This document shows, in pieces, positions 14,257 to 23,300 of a DNA stretch of 64,000 nt (within the stretch, counting starts at the first letter, position 1; each line of letters opens with the position of its first letter). Origin of the DNA: CAMDTE01 sp964504345 (GTDB lineage: Bacteria; Bacteroidota; Bacteroidia; Flavobacteriales; Schleiferiaceae); the NCBI GenBank assembly GCA_964504345.1, contig CAZDDX010000001.1, positions 1 through 64,000 of the forward strand, written 5' to 3'. The notes under the pieces are model-generated. The model saw nothing but the letters and a program-made list of their open reading frames with translations. It was not told the DNA's origin and did no database searches. The translations under genes and the position numbers were made by a program.

Positions 14257-15774
14257 ATGCGCACAATAAAGACGTTGTTGGTGGCCAATCGGGGGGAAAT
14301 CGCGCTTCGTGTGATGCGAACCGCTCGCGAAATGGGGATCCAAACCGTTGCTGTTTACTCGGATGCAGACGCCACCGCTCCCCACGTTCGGTTTGCGGAT
14401 TCAGCGTATCGGGTGGGTCCAGCACCTAGTGCACAATCGTACCTGCGCATGGACGAAATCCTGCGGGTGGCGAAGGAGTCCGGAGCAGATGCCATTCACC
14501 CGGGTTACGGATTCCTCAGCGAGAACGCGGAGTTTGCCCGACTGTGTGCCGAACACGGAATTTTGTTCGTAGGCCCCGACGCCCACGCAATCCAAGTGAT
14601 GGGGGATAAGTTGAGCGCCAAACAAGCAGTTAAACCGTTTGGAGTGCCCTTGGTTCCCGGCACCGACACCCCCATTGACGACGTGCAAGAAGCCAAGCGA
14701 TTGGCCCAATCCATTGGTTTTCCCATCTTGATTAAGGCAGCCGCTGGCGGCGGCGGCAAGGGCATGCGCGTAGTGCATCGCCTGGAAGATTTTGAGGAGC
14801 AGATGACCTTGGCGGTCAATGAAGCCACGTCTGCTTTTGGAAACGGTTCGGTTTTTATGGAAAAGTATGTTTCCAGCCCGCGCCATATTGAAGTGCAGGT
14901 GCTCGCGGATCGGCACGGGAATACCGTGCATTTGTTTGAACGCGAATGCAGCATCCAGCGTCGGCACCAAAAAGTTATTGAAGAGGCCCCTTCCGTGGTT
15001 TTGACTGCGGAACAGCGCGAGCAAATGGGCGCTGCGGCGGTTCGGGTGGCACAAGCTTGTTCGTACGTGGGCGCAGGAACCGTGGAGTTCATCTTTGACG
15101 CCAGCGGCGCCTTCTATTTTTTGGAAATGAACACACGCTTGCAGGTGGAGCACCCCGTAACGGAAATGATCACCGGTGTGGATTTGGTGCGCGAACAATT
15201 GCGCATTGCGGAAGGCTTGCCGATTTCCTTCCAGCAAGAAGATTTGCGCATTCACGGCCATGCGGTGGAAATCCGAGTATATGCCGAAGACGCTCGCCAG
15301 AACTTTGTCCCGGACATCGGTACTTTAAACGTGTACAAACGTCCCCAAGGTCCTGGAATTCGAGTGGACGACGGAATGGAAGAGGGGTCGACGGTTCCCA
15401 TTTACTACGATCCGATGATTGCCAAATTGGTGGTGCACGCTGCAACCCGTGAATTGGCCTTGGCCCGCGCCATCCGCGCCATCGATGAATACGTGGTAGT
15501 GGGCTGCGAAACAACGCTGCCGTTTGCCCGTTTTGTGCTGAAACACCCGGATTTCACGAGCGGCACGTTCGACACCCACTTTGTCCCCAACCATTTTGAC
15601 CCCGCACGCGATTTGGCCGCACCGGCTGATGCAGAAGTGCGCACGGCCGCCGGGTTGGTGGCACAAGCTTTGGCAGAAGGAACCTGGCAAGGGGGCAGTG
15701 CGGCGAACCGCACCCAGAAATCCGTAGAGACTTCGGGAACTTCCCCCTGGTTGTTGCAACGTGGAATGCCTTGA
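14257..15774 (+). CDS. accC: biotin carboxylase subunit of an acyl-CoA carboxylase
   Basis: ATP-dependent carboxylation of biotin. The 505-residue protein shows the biotin-carboxylase N-domain (LLVANRGEIALRVMRTARE), the ATP-grasp glycine loop KAAAGGGGKGM, HIEVQVLAD, ERECSIQRRHQKVIEEAPS, and the catalytic EMNTRLQVEHPVTE. It is longer than housekeeping AccC (about 450) and has a C-terminal tail but no biotinyl domain. It may therefore serve propionyl-CoA or another acyl-CoA carboxylase, with partner subunits elsewhere. It starts the rightward gene run that continues with DUF4294 and bshC. Confidence 0.88.
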   Translation: MRTIKTLLVANRGEIALRVMRTAREMGIQTVAVYSDADATAPHVRFADSAYRVGPAPSAQSYLRMDEILRVAKESGADAIHPGYGFLSENAEFARLCAEHGILFVGPDAHAIQVMGDKLSAKQAVKPFGVPLVPGTDTPIDDVQEAKRLAQSIGFPILIKAAAGGGGKGMRVVHRLEDFEEQMTLAVNEATSAFGNGSVFMEKYVSSPRHIEVQVLADRHGNTVHLFERECSIQRRHQKVIEEAPSVVLTAEQREQMGAAAVRVAQACSYVGAGTVEFIFDASGAFYFLEMNTRLQVEHPVTEMITGVDLVREQLRIAEGLPISFQQEDLRIHGHAVEIRVYAEDARQNFVPDIGTLNVYKRPQGPGIRVDDGMEEGSTVPIYYDPMIAKLVVHAATRELALARAIRAIDEYVVVGCETTLPFARFVLKHPDFTSGTFDTHFVPNHFDPARDLAAPADAEVRTAAGLVAQALAEGTWQGGSAANRTQKSVETSGTSPWLLQRGMP

Positions 15775-15809
15775 TAAAGGCGAAAGTGGGTAGGGTTAAT
15801 GAGCAATCA

Positions 15810-16502
15810 ATGAGTTTAAACATGCGTTTTGTAGGTATCCGTTTGCTGGTTTTTGTGGGTTTGGCAGGTGTACTACCTACTGCGTCTTTGTGGGGGCAAA
15901 CCCATCCGGATACGGTATTTACGGTGGTTCGCTTTGGTCGCACCATGAAAGCCACTGTTGTCAACGGTGACACGGTGCCCTGGGCCGTTCTGGACGAAGT
16001 GATGGTGGGGGATAAGCCCGTATTCACCAGCGCAGAGGCCCGTAAAAAATACTACCAACTCAAGCGCAAGGTCATCAAGGTGTATCCGTACGCGGTGACC
16101 GCCGGAAACAAGTTGGATTCGCTGAACCTCAAGCTGGACGGCTTGAAAAACAATCGCCAGCGCAACAAAGCCATCAAGGATTACCAAGATTACTTGGAAA
16201 AGCGGTTTGAGCCGGAGTTGCGGAAACTAACCCGGTCCGAAGGTCAGGTTTTGGCCAAGCTGATTCAGCGGGAAACGGGCATGACCGTGTTCCACCTCAT
16301 TCGGGAGTACCGGAACACCTTAACGGCTTGGACGTGGGCGGCAACCGGTGCCTGGTACGATATTTCCATCCGCGAGAAGTACGATCCGGCAGCCAACGAA
16401 GACGATAAACTGGTGGAGGCCATTCTTCGCCGCGCATTTGCGGAGGGCGCCTTGCAGCCACGAAAGCGTTTTTACACCGGTAAAACCGGAAAGAAAAGGT
16501 GA
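15810..16502 (+). CDS. DUF4294-family exported protein
   Basis: About 230 residues with a signal peptide (MRFVGIRLLVFVGLAGVLPTA, cleaved near WGQ) followed by the features of DUF4294: ARKKYYQLKRKVIKVYPYA, a charged helical middle, and LIQRETGMTVFHLIREYR. The function is unknown and the family is found in Bacteroidota. The start is ATG 15810; another in-frame ATG at 15822 gives an equally good signal peptide, and the frame is open to a TTG at 15771. Its stop overlaps the bshC ATG by one base (TGATG), so translation is probably coupled. Confidence 0.78.
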   Translation: MSLNMRFVGIRLLVFVGLAGVLPTASLWGQTHPDTVFTVVRFGRTMKATVVNGDTVPWAVLDEVMVGDKPVFTSAEARKKYYQLKRKVIKVYPYAVTAGNKLDSLNLKLDGLKNNRQRNKAIKDYQDYLEKRFEPELRKLTRSEGQVLAKLIQRETGMTVFHLIREYRNTLTAWTWAATGAWYDISIREKYDPAANEDDKLVEAILRRAFAEGALQPRKRFYTGKTGKKR

Positions 16503-17980
16503 TGGTGGAGCGTCATCCCCTGGCAGTGCCCGTTCCGTGGCCTCGTCCGCACGGAATAGAGGCGTACGGGGCATCCGACGTCCAGCGCGGCCGGAACTTT
16601 CCCAAACAATTCCGATCAATCTTGGTGGACGTTTTGCGCCGGCAAGGTCAGTCCAAATCAGCAGCGGTAGCTAAATTGGCACAACCGGAGGCCCTAACCG
16701 TTACCACGGGACAGCAGTTGGGGTTGGGCTTGGGGCCGTTGTACACCGTACTGAAAATTGCGGACACGGTAGCCTTGGCGCGAGCACTGGAGGATCGCTT
16801 GAAGGTACCCGTCGTTCCCGTTTTTTGGTTGGCCTCAGAAGACCACGACGCCCAAGAAATCAATCACCTGTGGCACGGAGGACAGCGTTTTTCCCACACC
16901 GTCCAACCCGCCCAACACGCCGTGGGTCCCTTGCCGGCTTCCTTGGCTCTTCCGGCCCTGGAAGCGCTTTCCTTTGCGGCCAAGGGCTGGCACGAAAAAG
17001 AAATTTGCGATCGCTGGCTGCACATCTACCGCTCGTCCAATACGCTGGCTGAGGCCGTTCGCGCCTTGGTTTTTTCGTATTTCGACTCCCAGGAATTGGT
17101 GGTTTTGGATCCGAACGATTCCGCTTTAAAGCAGCTTTTTCAACCCGTTTTGGTGCGCGAAGCGCGGGAAAGCCTGGTTCTAAATGCTTGGAATCAGAGC
17201 AAAGAACGATTTCCGTACCCGCTGGATCGAGCCATCGCACCGCAAACGTTTAATGCCTTTGCCTTTGGTCCCACCGGAGAGCGTCGGTATTTGGTAGATT
17301 CACAGGAATACATCCATTTAGCAGAAACCGCACCCGAGCGTTTGAGCCCCAATGCCTTGTTGCGCCCCATCTACCAAGAATGGATCTTGCCCAACGTGGC
17401 CTACGTAGGTGGGCCGGGGGAAGCGGTGTATTGGAACCAATTACCGACGGTTTTTGAAACCTTGGGCCTTCCTTTACCAGTATTCAAACAACGTTCCGGA
17501 GCCACCTGGCTCAGCGCCAAAGGTGCACACGCCTGGAAGCGGTCCGGCCTGGATTGGAAAACCTTATTGGCCCAAACGCCCAACGAACGTCGGTCCTTAC
17601 AAGTGGCTGCAGAATCGGCTGTCCAAAGCCCATGGAGTGAGTGGCAGTCCGCTTTGGCGGATGGATTTCGGATCCTGGAGGAGCAGTCGCGTGCGATGAA
17701 TACCCAAATGGAAGTGCTGGTGGCTGCTTGGCGCGCAAAAATGGATCGGGAACAGCGCAAATGGGAAGAACACGCGCGTCGGTGGGCCCGGGAAAACAGT
17801 TCCAAAGCCCAAGACCGGCTGGAGTTGGTTTTGGCAGAGGTGCTGCCTTCTGGCATTCCCCAAGAACGACGTTGGACGGCTTTTTGGGCAGAGGTTCAAG
17901 CGGGCCGCAACTTTGCACCGCATCTGGTGGAATCGTTGAATCCCTGGACTTCCGAACACCTGGTCTTTAAGCCCGACTGA
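16502..17980 (+). CDS. bshC: bacillithiol biosynthesis cysteine-adding enzyme BshC
   Basis: Thought to add cysteine to glucosaminyl-malate, the last step of bacillithiol synthesis. The 492-residue protein has the family signatures VTTGQQLGLGLGPLYTVLKI and VPVFWLASEDHDAQEINH near the N-terminus, a central TGERRYLV region, and a late coiled coil (MNTQMEVLVAAWRAK...). Length is slightly under the usual 530 or so. bshA and bshB are not in the window. One-base overlaps with both neighbours (TGATG) place it in the DUF4294-bshC-tauE chain. Confidence 0.9.
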   Translation: MVERHPLAVPVPWPRPHGIEAYGASDVQRGRNFPKQFRSILVDVLRRQGQSKSAAVAKLAQPEALTVTTGQQLGLGLGPLYTVLKIADTVALARALEDRLKVPVVPVFWLASEDHDAQEINHLWHGGQRFSHTVQPAQHAVGPLPASLALPALEALSFAAKGWHEKEICDRWLHIYRSSNTLAEAVRALVFSYFDSQELVVLDPNDSALKQLFQPVLVREARESLVLNAWNQSKERFPYPLDRAIAPQTFNAFAFGPTGERRYLVDSQEYIHLAETAPERLSPNALLRPIYQEWILPNVAYVGGPGEAVYWNQLPTVFETLGLPLPVFKQRSGATWLSAKGAHAWKRSGLDWKTLLAQTPNERRSLQVAAESAVQSPWSEWQSALADGFRILEEQSRAMNTQMEVLVAAWRAKMDREQRKWEEHARRWARENSSKAQDRLELVLAEVLPSGIPQERRWTAFWAEVQAGRNFAPHLVESLNPWTSEHLVFKPD

Positions 17981-18720
17981 TGGATTTAGTTGGAATCTTT
18001 CTCTTGGCACTTTTGGCCAGCACCCTAACCTTTTTCAGTGGTTTTGGCTTGGGCACACTTTTGTTGCCTGCTTTTTTGGTACTCCATCCGGATCGTCCCC
18101 AAGAAGCAGTTCTGGCAGTGGCTCTGGTGCACCTGACCAACAACCTCCTTAAGGGGGGGCTCACGTTTAAGTGGCTGGACGTTCGCACGGCACTGATTTT
18201 CGGTGTGTTTTCAGCAGTCGCCGCGGCGGCAGGCGCTTGGGCCTTGGAGTCCTTGAATGGGCCAGTTGCGCAACGCTCCATTGGCTGGACCTTGTTGGTT
18301 TTTGCACTTTTTGAATTCCTGCCCACCAAGGGAACGGAACAATCCTGGGCCAATAGGCCCCGCGCGTGGGTGATGGGCGGCGTCCTTTCCGGTTTTGCCG
18401 GAGGTTTCAGCGGTCACCAAGGCGCACTGCGCTCGTTCTTTTTGAGCCGAACGGGCTGGTCTGCCCAGCAAGTTGTGGCTACTGGAACGGCCGTAGCCTT
18501 GGCCGTGGACCTGACCCGAATCCCCATGTATTTGTGGCGTGGAGATGCGTTGCACGCAAATTGGTGGCCGGTGGTGGCTTTTGGTGCCGCCGGGGCGTTG
18601 CTGGGAAGTCTTTTGGGCCGACGCTTTTTGCCCAAACTCACTTTGCGGCCGCTCCAAATTTTTGTTGCCTTGGGATTGACCCTGCTGGGCATTCGCCTCC
18701 TTTGGCTTTCGTACCTTTGA
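17980..18720 (+). CDS. TauE/SafE-family membrane transporter
   Basis: A 246-residue protein with about seven or eight hydrophobic helices in two repeats: FLLALLASTLTFFSGFGLGTLLLPAFL at the start, and a second GGVLSGFAGGFSGHQGALRSFFL near 130-155. The family exports sulfite, sulfoacetate or other small anions. It follows bshC with a one-base overlap, which hints at sulfur or thiol metabolism, but the substrate cannot be read from sequence. The guaA promoter element is embedded in its last codons. Confidence 0.82.
   Translation: MDLVGIFLLALLASTLTFFSGFGLGTLLLPAFLVLHPDRPQEAVLAVALVHLTNNLLKGGLTFKWLDVRTALIFGVFSAVAAAAGAWALESLNGPVAQRSIGWTLLVFALFEFLPTKGTEQSWANRPRAWVMGGVLSGFAGGFSGHQGALRSFFLSRTGWSAQQVVATGTAVALAVDLTRIPMYLWRGDALHANWWPVVAFGAAGALLGSLLGRRFLPKLTLRPLQIFVALGLTLLGIRLLWLSYL
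18712..18719 (+). promoter_or_regulatory. -7 element for guaA inside the end of the TauE/SafE gene
   Basis: TACCTTTG covers the last coding triplets and stop of the preceding gene and ends five bases before the guaA ATG. guaA may thus be transcribed separately, without a leader. Confidence 0.65.
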
Positions 18721-18724
18721 CCCC

Positions 18725-20254
18725 ATGCAAGAAACCCTGCTCATACTGGACTTCGGTTCGCAGTTTACCCAGTTGATCGCCCGTCGGGTACGCGAAATGA
18801 ACGTGTACTGCGAGATTCATCCCTATCATTCCATTCCAGAATTGCACGCTGGAATCAAAGGAGTTATCCTTTCCGGTTCCCCGCATTCCACTTTGGAACC
18901 CAACGCACCCCATCCCAATTTGGACAACATTCGGGGTCATTTCCCGCTCTTAGGCGTTTGCTATGGGGCCCAATTGTTGGCCCAAACGTCCGGAGGAGAA
19001 GTGGCGCGCAGTACCCACCGCGAGTACGGTCGGGCCATGGTGCAGACCATTGCACCAGATGCCCAACTTTTTCAAGGTATTTCCGCACCTTCGCAGGTGT
19101 GGATGAGCCACGGTGACACCATTATTCGCCTTCCGGAAAACGCCCACATTGAGGCGTCCACGGCAGATGTTGCCGTGGCGGCCTATCGTTTTGATAACGA
19201 GTCCACTTGGGGCATTCAGTTTCACCCGGAAGTTTATCACTCCACCGACGGTTTCCAATTGCTGAAGAATTTTGTTCTGGGGGCTTGCGGATTTTCTGGA
19301 GATTGGACGCCGGATTCTTTTGTGGAAGCCACCGTGGCGTCCTTGCGCGAGCAGGTAGGCGAGGACCGCGTTGTTTTAGGCTTGAGCGGAGGGGTGGATT
19401 CCACCGTTGCTGCTGTGCTCCTGAGCAAAGCCATTGGAGATCGTTTGCACTGCATTTTTGTCAACAACGGCCTCCTCCGAAAAGACGAATACGCTTCGGT
19501 ATTGAAGCAATACGAAGGCATGGGCCTGCAGGTAAAAGGGGTAGACGCCACGGACGATTTCCTCAATCCTTTGGAGGGAGTAGAAGACCCAGAAACCAAG
19601 CGCAAGACCATCGGCCGGGTGTTCATTGAAGTCTTTGACCGCGAGTCCATGGCAATTCCTGGTGTTCAATGGTTGGGCCAAGGCACCATTTATCCGGACG
19701 TGATTGAATCCGTCAGTGTGAAAGGACCGTCGGCCACCATCAAAAGCCACCACAATGTGGGCGGTTTGCCCGATTTCATGAAGTTGAAGGTGGTAGAACC
19801 GTTGCGGATGCTCTTCAAAGACGAGGTTCGCCGCGTGGGGGCTGCCCTGGGCATAGATGCGGCCCTGCTGGGACGCCATCCCTTCCCGGGCCCCGGTTTG
19901 GCCATCCGCATTTTAGGACCCATCACCCGCGAGCGCGTTCGCATCCTCCAGGAGGTGGACGCCTTGTACATTCAAGGATTGCGCGACGCCGGGTTGTACG
20001 ATAAAGTATGGCAAGCTGGAGCGATCTTACTTCCGGTCAAGAGTGTGGGCGTCATGGGCGACGAGCGCACCTACGAGCAAGTAGTGGCCCTGCGCGCCGT
20101 GGAGTCAACGGACGGCATGACGGCGGATTGGGTGCATTTGCCCTACACCTTTTTGGCGGACATCTCCAATTCCATCATCAACAAAGTGCGCGGCGTGAAC
20201 CGCGTGGTCTACGATATTTCCTCCAAGCCACCTGCAACCATCGAATGGGAGTAA
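18725..20254 (+). CDS. guaA: GMP synthase (glutamine-hydrolysing)
   Basis: Amidates XMP to GMP. 509 residues: N-terminal glutamine amidotransferase with the nucleophile Cys in LLGVCYGAQLL and the GIQFHPEV triad segment, then the ATP pyrophosphatase domain with VLGLSGGVDSTVAAVLL, and the dimerisation domain ending KPPATIEWE. A complete, standard enzyme. With guaB at 43.8 kb it supplies the guanine branch. The next gene starts inside its last codons. Confidence 0.97.
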   Translation: MQETLLILDFGSQFTQLIARRVREMNVYCEIHPYHSIPELHAGIKGVILSGSPHSTLEPNAPHPNLDNIRGHFPLLGVCYGAQLLAQTSGGEVARSTHREYGRAMVQTIAPDAQLFQGISAPSQVWMSHGDTIIRLPENAHIEASTADVAVAAYRFDNESTWGIQFHPEVYHSTDGFQLLKNFVLGACGFSGDWTPDSFVEATVASLREQVGEDRVVLGLSGGVDSTVAAVLLSKAIGDRLHCIFVNNGLLRKDEYASVLKQYEGMGLQVKGVDATDDFLNPLEGVEDPETKRKTIGRVFIEVFDRESMAIPGVQWLGQGTIYPDVIESVSVKGPSATIKSHHNVGGLPDFMKLKVVEPLRMLFKDEVRRVGAALGIDAALLGRHPFPGPGLAIRILGPITRERVRILQEVDALYIQGLRDAGLYDKVWQAGAILLPVKSVGVMGDERTYEQVVALRAVESTDGMTADWVHLPYTFLADISNSIINKVRGVNRVVYDISSKPPATIEWE

Positions 20255-21348
20255 ACCCCAAAACACCCCAAAAGCTACACCAACAGCGCCTCAAAAGGGC
20301 ATTGGGTGTGATTTATTTGGTTGTTTTATCGCTGTTTGGCCCTGCTTCGGCACACGCTCAGGCGCCCGTTGTGGCCGTGTGGCTTCCCCTGCAATCCGGC
20401 ACCTTGGATACCTTGGGAGCTTCCGGCAAGGCCTTGGACAAGGCAACCGCCATGGCGTGGGAGTTTGCCGCCGGATTTCGGTTGATGGCGGATTCCTTGC
20501 ATTTGGAGGTGGTCTGGATCGACGAGTTTTCCAAGTCCGTTTTCCGCATCAACGGCCAAACCGTACCGGGGTATCCGGCCTTGGCTGCGGAACTGAATCG
20601 CACCGGCATCAGAATGGTGGTGGGGCCCATGCAATCCATCGCCTCCGAGCAATTGGCCCAAACGTGGAAAGGCATTGTGGTCAATCCGGTTTCCCGAAGC
20701 ACCTCCGTGGAGGCCAAGGCCAACCTTTGGGCGGCCACCCCGCGGGATCAGGACGAAGCCTACGGAATGGGTTACGGGTTGGTGGACCTGTGTGCCAATT
20801 ACCAGATCCTTCCTTATTTCGAATCCAGCCCCACCGCAGGAAAGCCTGTTTGGAAGGAGTCCCAGTTTCAAGCGGGTTTTGCTGCACGAAAAAATCAAGC
20901 GAGCTCGGATGTTTCGTCGGTATTTAACTTACCTAAAGTTCCTTGCCGCGTCCTTCCTGCGGGCACCACCGCAACGCTTTTGAAGACCGTAGCGACCCAC
21001 CCCGCGGGCAGTCGTTTGGTGCTGGTGGGGTCTGCCGCAGAATCTCCCTCGTTGGAGCCAAGAACCTTTGTTCAGAAAGATGTGGTGTGGTCTGAAATCG
21101 AGACTTGGGATTACGCCAACCGGGATTTACAGCAATGGGCAGGAGCGTATTCTCAGTATTGGAATGCGGAACCGGGTCGGTGGAGCTACCACGGTATGGC
21201 TATGGCCCAATGGGTTTCCGCACAAGTTCAATCGGGAGATTGGAATCGTCCGGTACCGTTGGAAACCCCGTTCAAAGCCTTTCGTTGGTACCAGCCGGAA
21301 GCGACGTCCGGTTTTGCCAATTACGGCGTGCGCTGGGCACGACCTTAA
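20245..21348 (+). CDS. exported protein resembling type 1 periplasmic binding proteins
   Basis: 367 residues with an N-terminal membrane/signal segment (about 18-38, ending HAQAPVVAV). The rest looks like the two-lobed type 1 solute-binding fold (LivJ/PBP1 class): VVAVWLPLQSG opening, GIRMVVGPMQSIASEQLAQTW, IVVNPVSRS, then TATLLKTVATHPAGSRLVLVGS. No LysM domain is present, unlike some Bacteroidota relatives. The start ATG at 20245 overlaps the guaA stop by ten bases. The ligand is unknown; a role in cell-wall regulation rather than transport is possible, since no permease genes are nearby. Confidence 0.68.
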   Translation: MGVNPKTPQKLHQQRLKRALGVIYLVVLSLFGPASAHAQAPVVAVWLPLQSGTLDTLGASGKALDKATAMAWEFAAGFRLMADSLHLEVVWIDEFSKSVFRINGQTVPGYPALAAELNRTGIRMVVGPMQSIASEQLAQTWKGIVVNPVSRSTSVEAKANLWAATPRDQDEAYGMGYGLVDLCANYQILPYFESSPTAGKPVWKESQFQAGFAARKNQASSDVSSVFNLPKVPCRVLPAGTTATLLKTVATHPAGSRLVLVGSAAESPSLEPRTFVQKDVVWSEIETWDYANRDLQQWAGAYSQYWNAEPGRWSYHGMAMAQWVSAQVQSGDWNRPVPLETPFKAFRWYQPEATSGFANYGVRWARP

Positions 21349-21365
21349 CCTTGAAATTCAGCAGT

Positions 21366-21773
21366 ATGTCAACCGCCATCGTCAAGTACACCGGGTCCTA
21401 CCGAACCGAATGCATGCACGTTCGTTCCGGAAAAACCGTTGAAACGGATCCGCCCTTGGACAATCAAGGTCTGGGCGAAGCCTTTTCTCCTACGGACTTG
21501 CTGGCCACTTCCTTGGGCGCCTGCATGCTCACCATCTTTGCCCAAGCGGCCCAAGCGCGCAGCATCGACATTGGAAATCCGTCTTTAGAAGTCACCAAGG
21601 TGATGTCTGCGGAAGGCCCGCGTCGGGTAGCGGAAATCCAGGTGGGCTTCCACATCTACCAAAGCGTGTCTGAGGCGGATCGCGAGGTTTTGGAACGTGC
21701 GGCTTTGGCCTGTCCAGTTGCGAAGAGCTTACATCCTGACTTGAAGCAGATTACAACCTTTCATTGGAACTGA
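21366..21773 (+). CDS. OsmC-family protein (peroxide/thiol protection)
   Basis: A 135-residue OsmC/Ohr-fold protein. Features are the N-terminal beta strands (MSTAIVKYTG), FSPTDLLATSLGACMLTIF carrying the first family Cys, and ERAALACPVAKSLHPDL carrying the second. These two Cys form the peroxidatic pair in characterised members. The frame is open upstream to 21105, but the ATG at 21366 gives the expected N-terminus. It lies in the rightward run two bases before pepD. Confidence 0.88.
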   Translation: MSTAIVKYTGSYRTECMHVRSGKTVETDPPLDNQGLGEAFSPTDLLATSLGACMLTIFAQAAQARSIDIGNPSLEVTKVMSAEGPRRVAEIQVGFHIYQSVSEADREVLERAALACPVAKSLHPDLKQITTFHWN

Positions 21774-21775
21774 AC

Positions 21776-23254
21776 ATGGACAACAGAAATTTGATCGACG
21801 GAGGAGCTCACTTGGAGCCGGCAGGAGTGTGGTCCGAGTTTGCGGGCTTGAACGCCATCCCAAGACCGTCCAAGAAAGAAGAGCAGATCCGGGCGTACTT
21901 GAAGAATTGGTTGGAGGTGCGCGGCATCGCCTACCGCGAGGATGCCGTGGGCAACCTGTTGGCGTACAAACCCGCTTCGCACGGACTTGAAAACAGCGTA
22001 CCGGTGGTGCTGCAAGCCCACATGGACATGGTTTGCCAACAAAACGAGGGCACCGGCCACGATTTTGAGCGCCAAGGCATTGACATGTATGTGGACAACG
22101 GTTGGGTGCGTGCACGGGGAACTACCTTGGGTGCGGACAACGGCATGGGACTGGCCATGGGCCTAGCTCTTTTGGCGGACTCCAGCGCGGTACATCCGGC
22201 CTTGGAACTGTTGATTACGGTGGACGAAGAAACCGGCATGACTGGAGCTTTGGGCTTGGAAACCGGCTGGGTACAAGGAAAATTTCTCTTGAACATTGAC
22301 ACCGAAGACGATCGCGAACTGACCGTGGGTTGCGCGGGCGGTATCGACGTAACGGCGGAAGGGACCTATACCCCGTCCCGCATTCCTTCCGGGTACACCG
22401 GCTTAGAACTGCGCTTGCGCGGTCTGACCGGCGGGCATTCCGGCATGGACATCCACCTGGGGCGCGGCAATGCCAATGTCCTTTCGGCCCGACTTTTGGT
22501 TGCCTTGGAAGAAGCCGCGTGCGTCCTGGTTGCCCAGTGGGAGGGAGGCAGCCTCCGAAACGCAATTCCCCGCGAGGCTAAAATGGTGGTGGCCGTCGCC
22601 TCCAGTCACCTGCAAAAGGCGCTGGATTGCTTAGCTAAATTAAAAGACCAATTGACGTCAGAATACTTACTGACAGATAGTGGATTGACTCTTGAATGGA
22701 AGGAAGTCGAGACGCCCGAATGGAGCCTGGACCCCGTGCTGCAAGGCAAATTAATCCGCGCTGTAGCAGCAGCACCCAACGGAATCGTTCGCATGAGTCC
22801 GTCCATATCGGGCTTGGTCCAAACCAGCAACAACGTCAGCAAACTGGAAGTGGGCAATGGATCGGTATCGGTTCAGTGCTTAACTCGTTCCAGCGTGGAT
22901 TCTGAGAAAATGGCTACCGCTCAGGCGTTGCGTGGGCAATTTGCCTTGGCGGGTTTGGATACCCAGTTTGCCGGTTCCTATCCCGGATGGGATCCCGCAC
23001 CGGGAGGAGCTTTGGCCTCGTTGATGCGCGATACCTATGTGTCGCTCTTTGGAGAAGAGCCCCACGTCAACGCCTGCCACGCCGGCCTGGAATGTGGAAT
23101 TATTGGCGAGCGCTGCCCGGGCATGGAGATGATCAGTTTTGGCCCCACCATCACCGGGGCACACAGCCCGGACGAACGCGTGAACATTGCCTCCGTGGCC
23201 AAGAGTTTTGCCTATTTGGTTGAAGTACTGAAAAACGTCCCGACGGTCCATTAA
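21776..23254 (+). CDS. pepD: aminoacyl-histidine dipeptidase (PepD, M20 family)
   Basis: A 492-residue cytosolic dipeptidase with two metal ions. The M20 signatures are QAHMDMV (first metal ligands), TTLGADNGMG (bridging Asp), VDEETGMTGA (catalytic Glu and ligand) and a late CHAGLECGIIGERCPGMEMISFGPTI (last ligands). The dimerisation insert with TGGHSGMDIHLGRGN is present. ATG 21776 is used; an in-frame TTG at 21764 overlaps osmC. A perfect hairpin encloses its stop codon. Confidence 0.92.
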   Translation: MDNRNLIDGGAHLEPAGVWSEFAGLNAIPRPSKKEEQIRAYLKNWLEVRGIAYREDAVGNLLAYKPASHGLENSVPVVLQAHMDMVCQQNEGTGHDFERQGIDMYVDNGWVRARGTTLGADNGMGLAMGLALLADSSAVHPALELLITVDEETGMTGALGLETGWVQGKFLLNIDTEDDRELTVGCAGGIDVTAEGTYTPSRIPSGYTGLELRLRGLTGGHSGMDIHLGRGNANVLSARLLVALEEAACVLVAQWEGGSLRNAIPREAKMVVAVASSHLQKALDCLAKLKDQLTSEYLLTDSGLTLEWKEVETPEWSLDPVLQGKLIRAVAAAPNGIVRMSPSISGLVQTSNNVSKLEVGNGSVSVQCLTRSSVDSEKMATAQALRGQFALAGLDTQFAGSYPGWDPAPGGALASLMRDTYVSLFGEEPHVNACHAGLECGIIGERCPGMEMISFGPTITGAHSPDERVNIASVAKSFAYLVEVLKNVPTVH

Positions 23255-23267
23255 TTAGGACCGTCGG
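23240..23267 (+). promoter_or_regulatory. perfect hairpin around the pepD stop codon
   Basis: Ten perfect pairs (23240-23249 with 23258-23267) around an eight-base AT loop that contains the pepD TAA. No T run follows, so it is not a standard terminator. It may stabilise the pepD 3' end or limit read-through into crtZ. Confidence 0.55.
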
Positions 23268-23300
23268 CAAACATTCCCGCACGGAAGCGGTTAGAAAAAT

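Noticed and set aside
20008..20244. N-terminal extension of the solute-binding-like protein inside guaA
   Set aside because: It is the out-of-frame shadow of guaA. The ATG at 20245 gives a normal signal segment and a short overlap.
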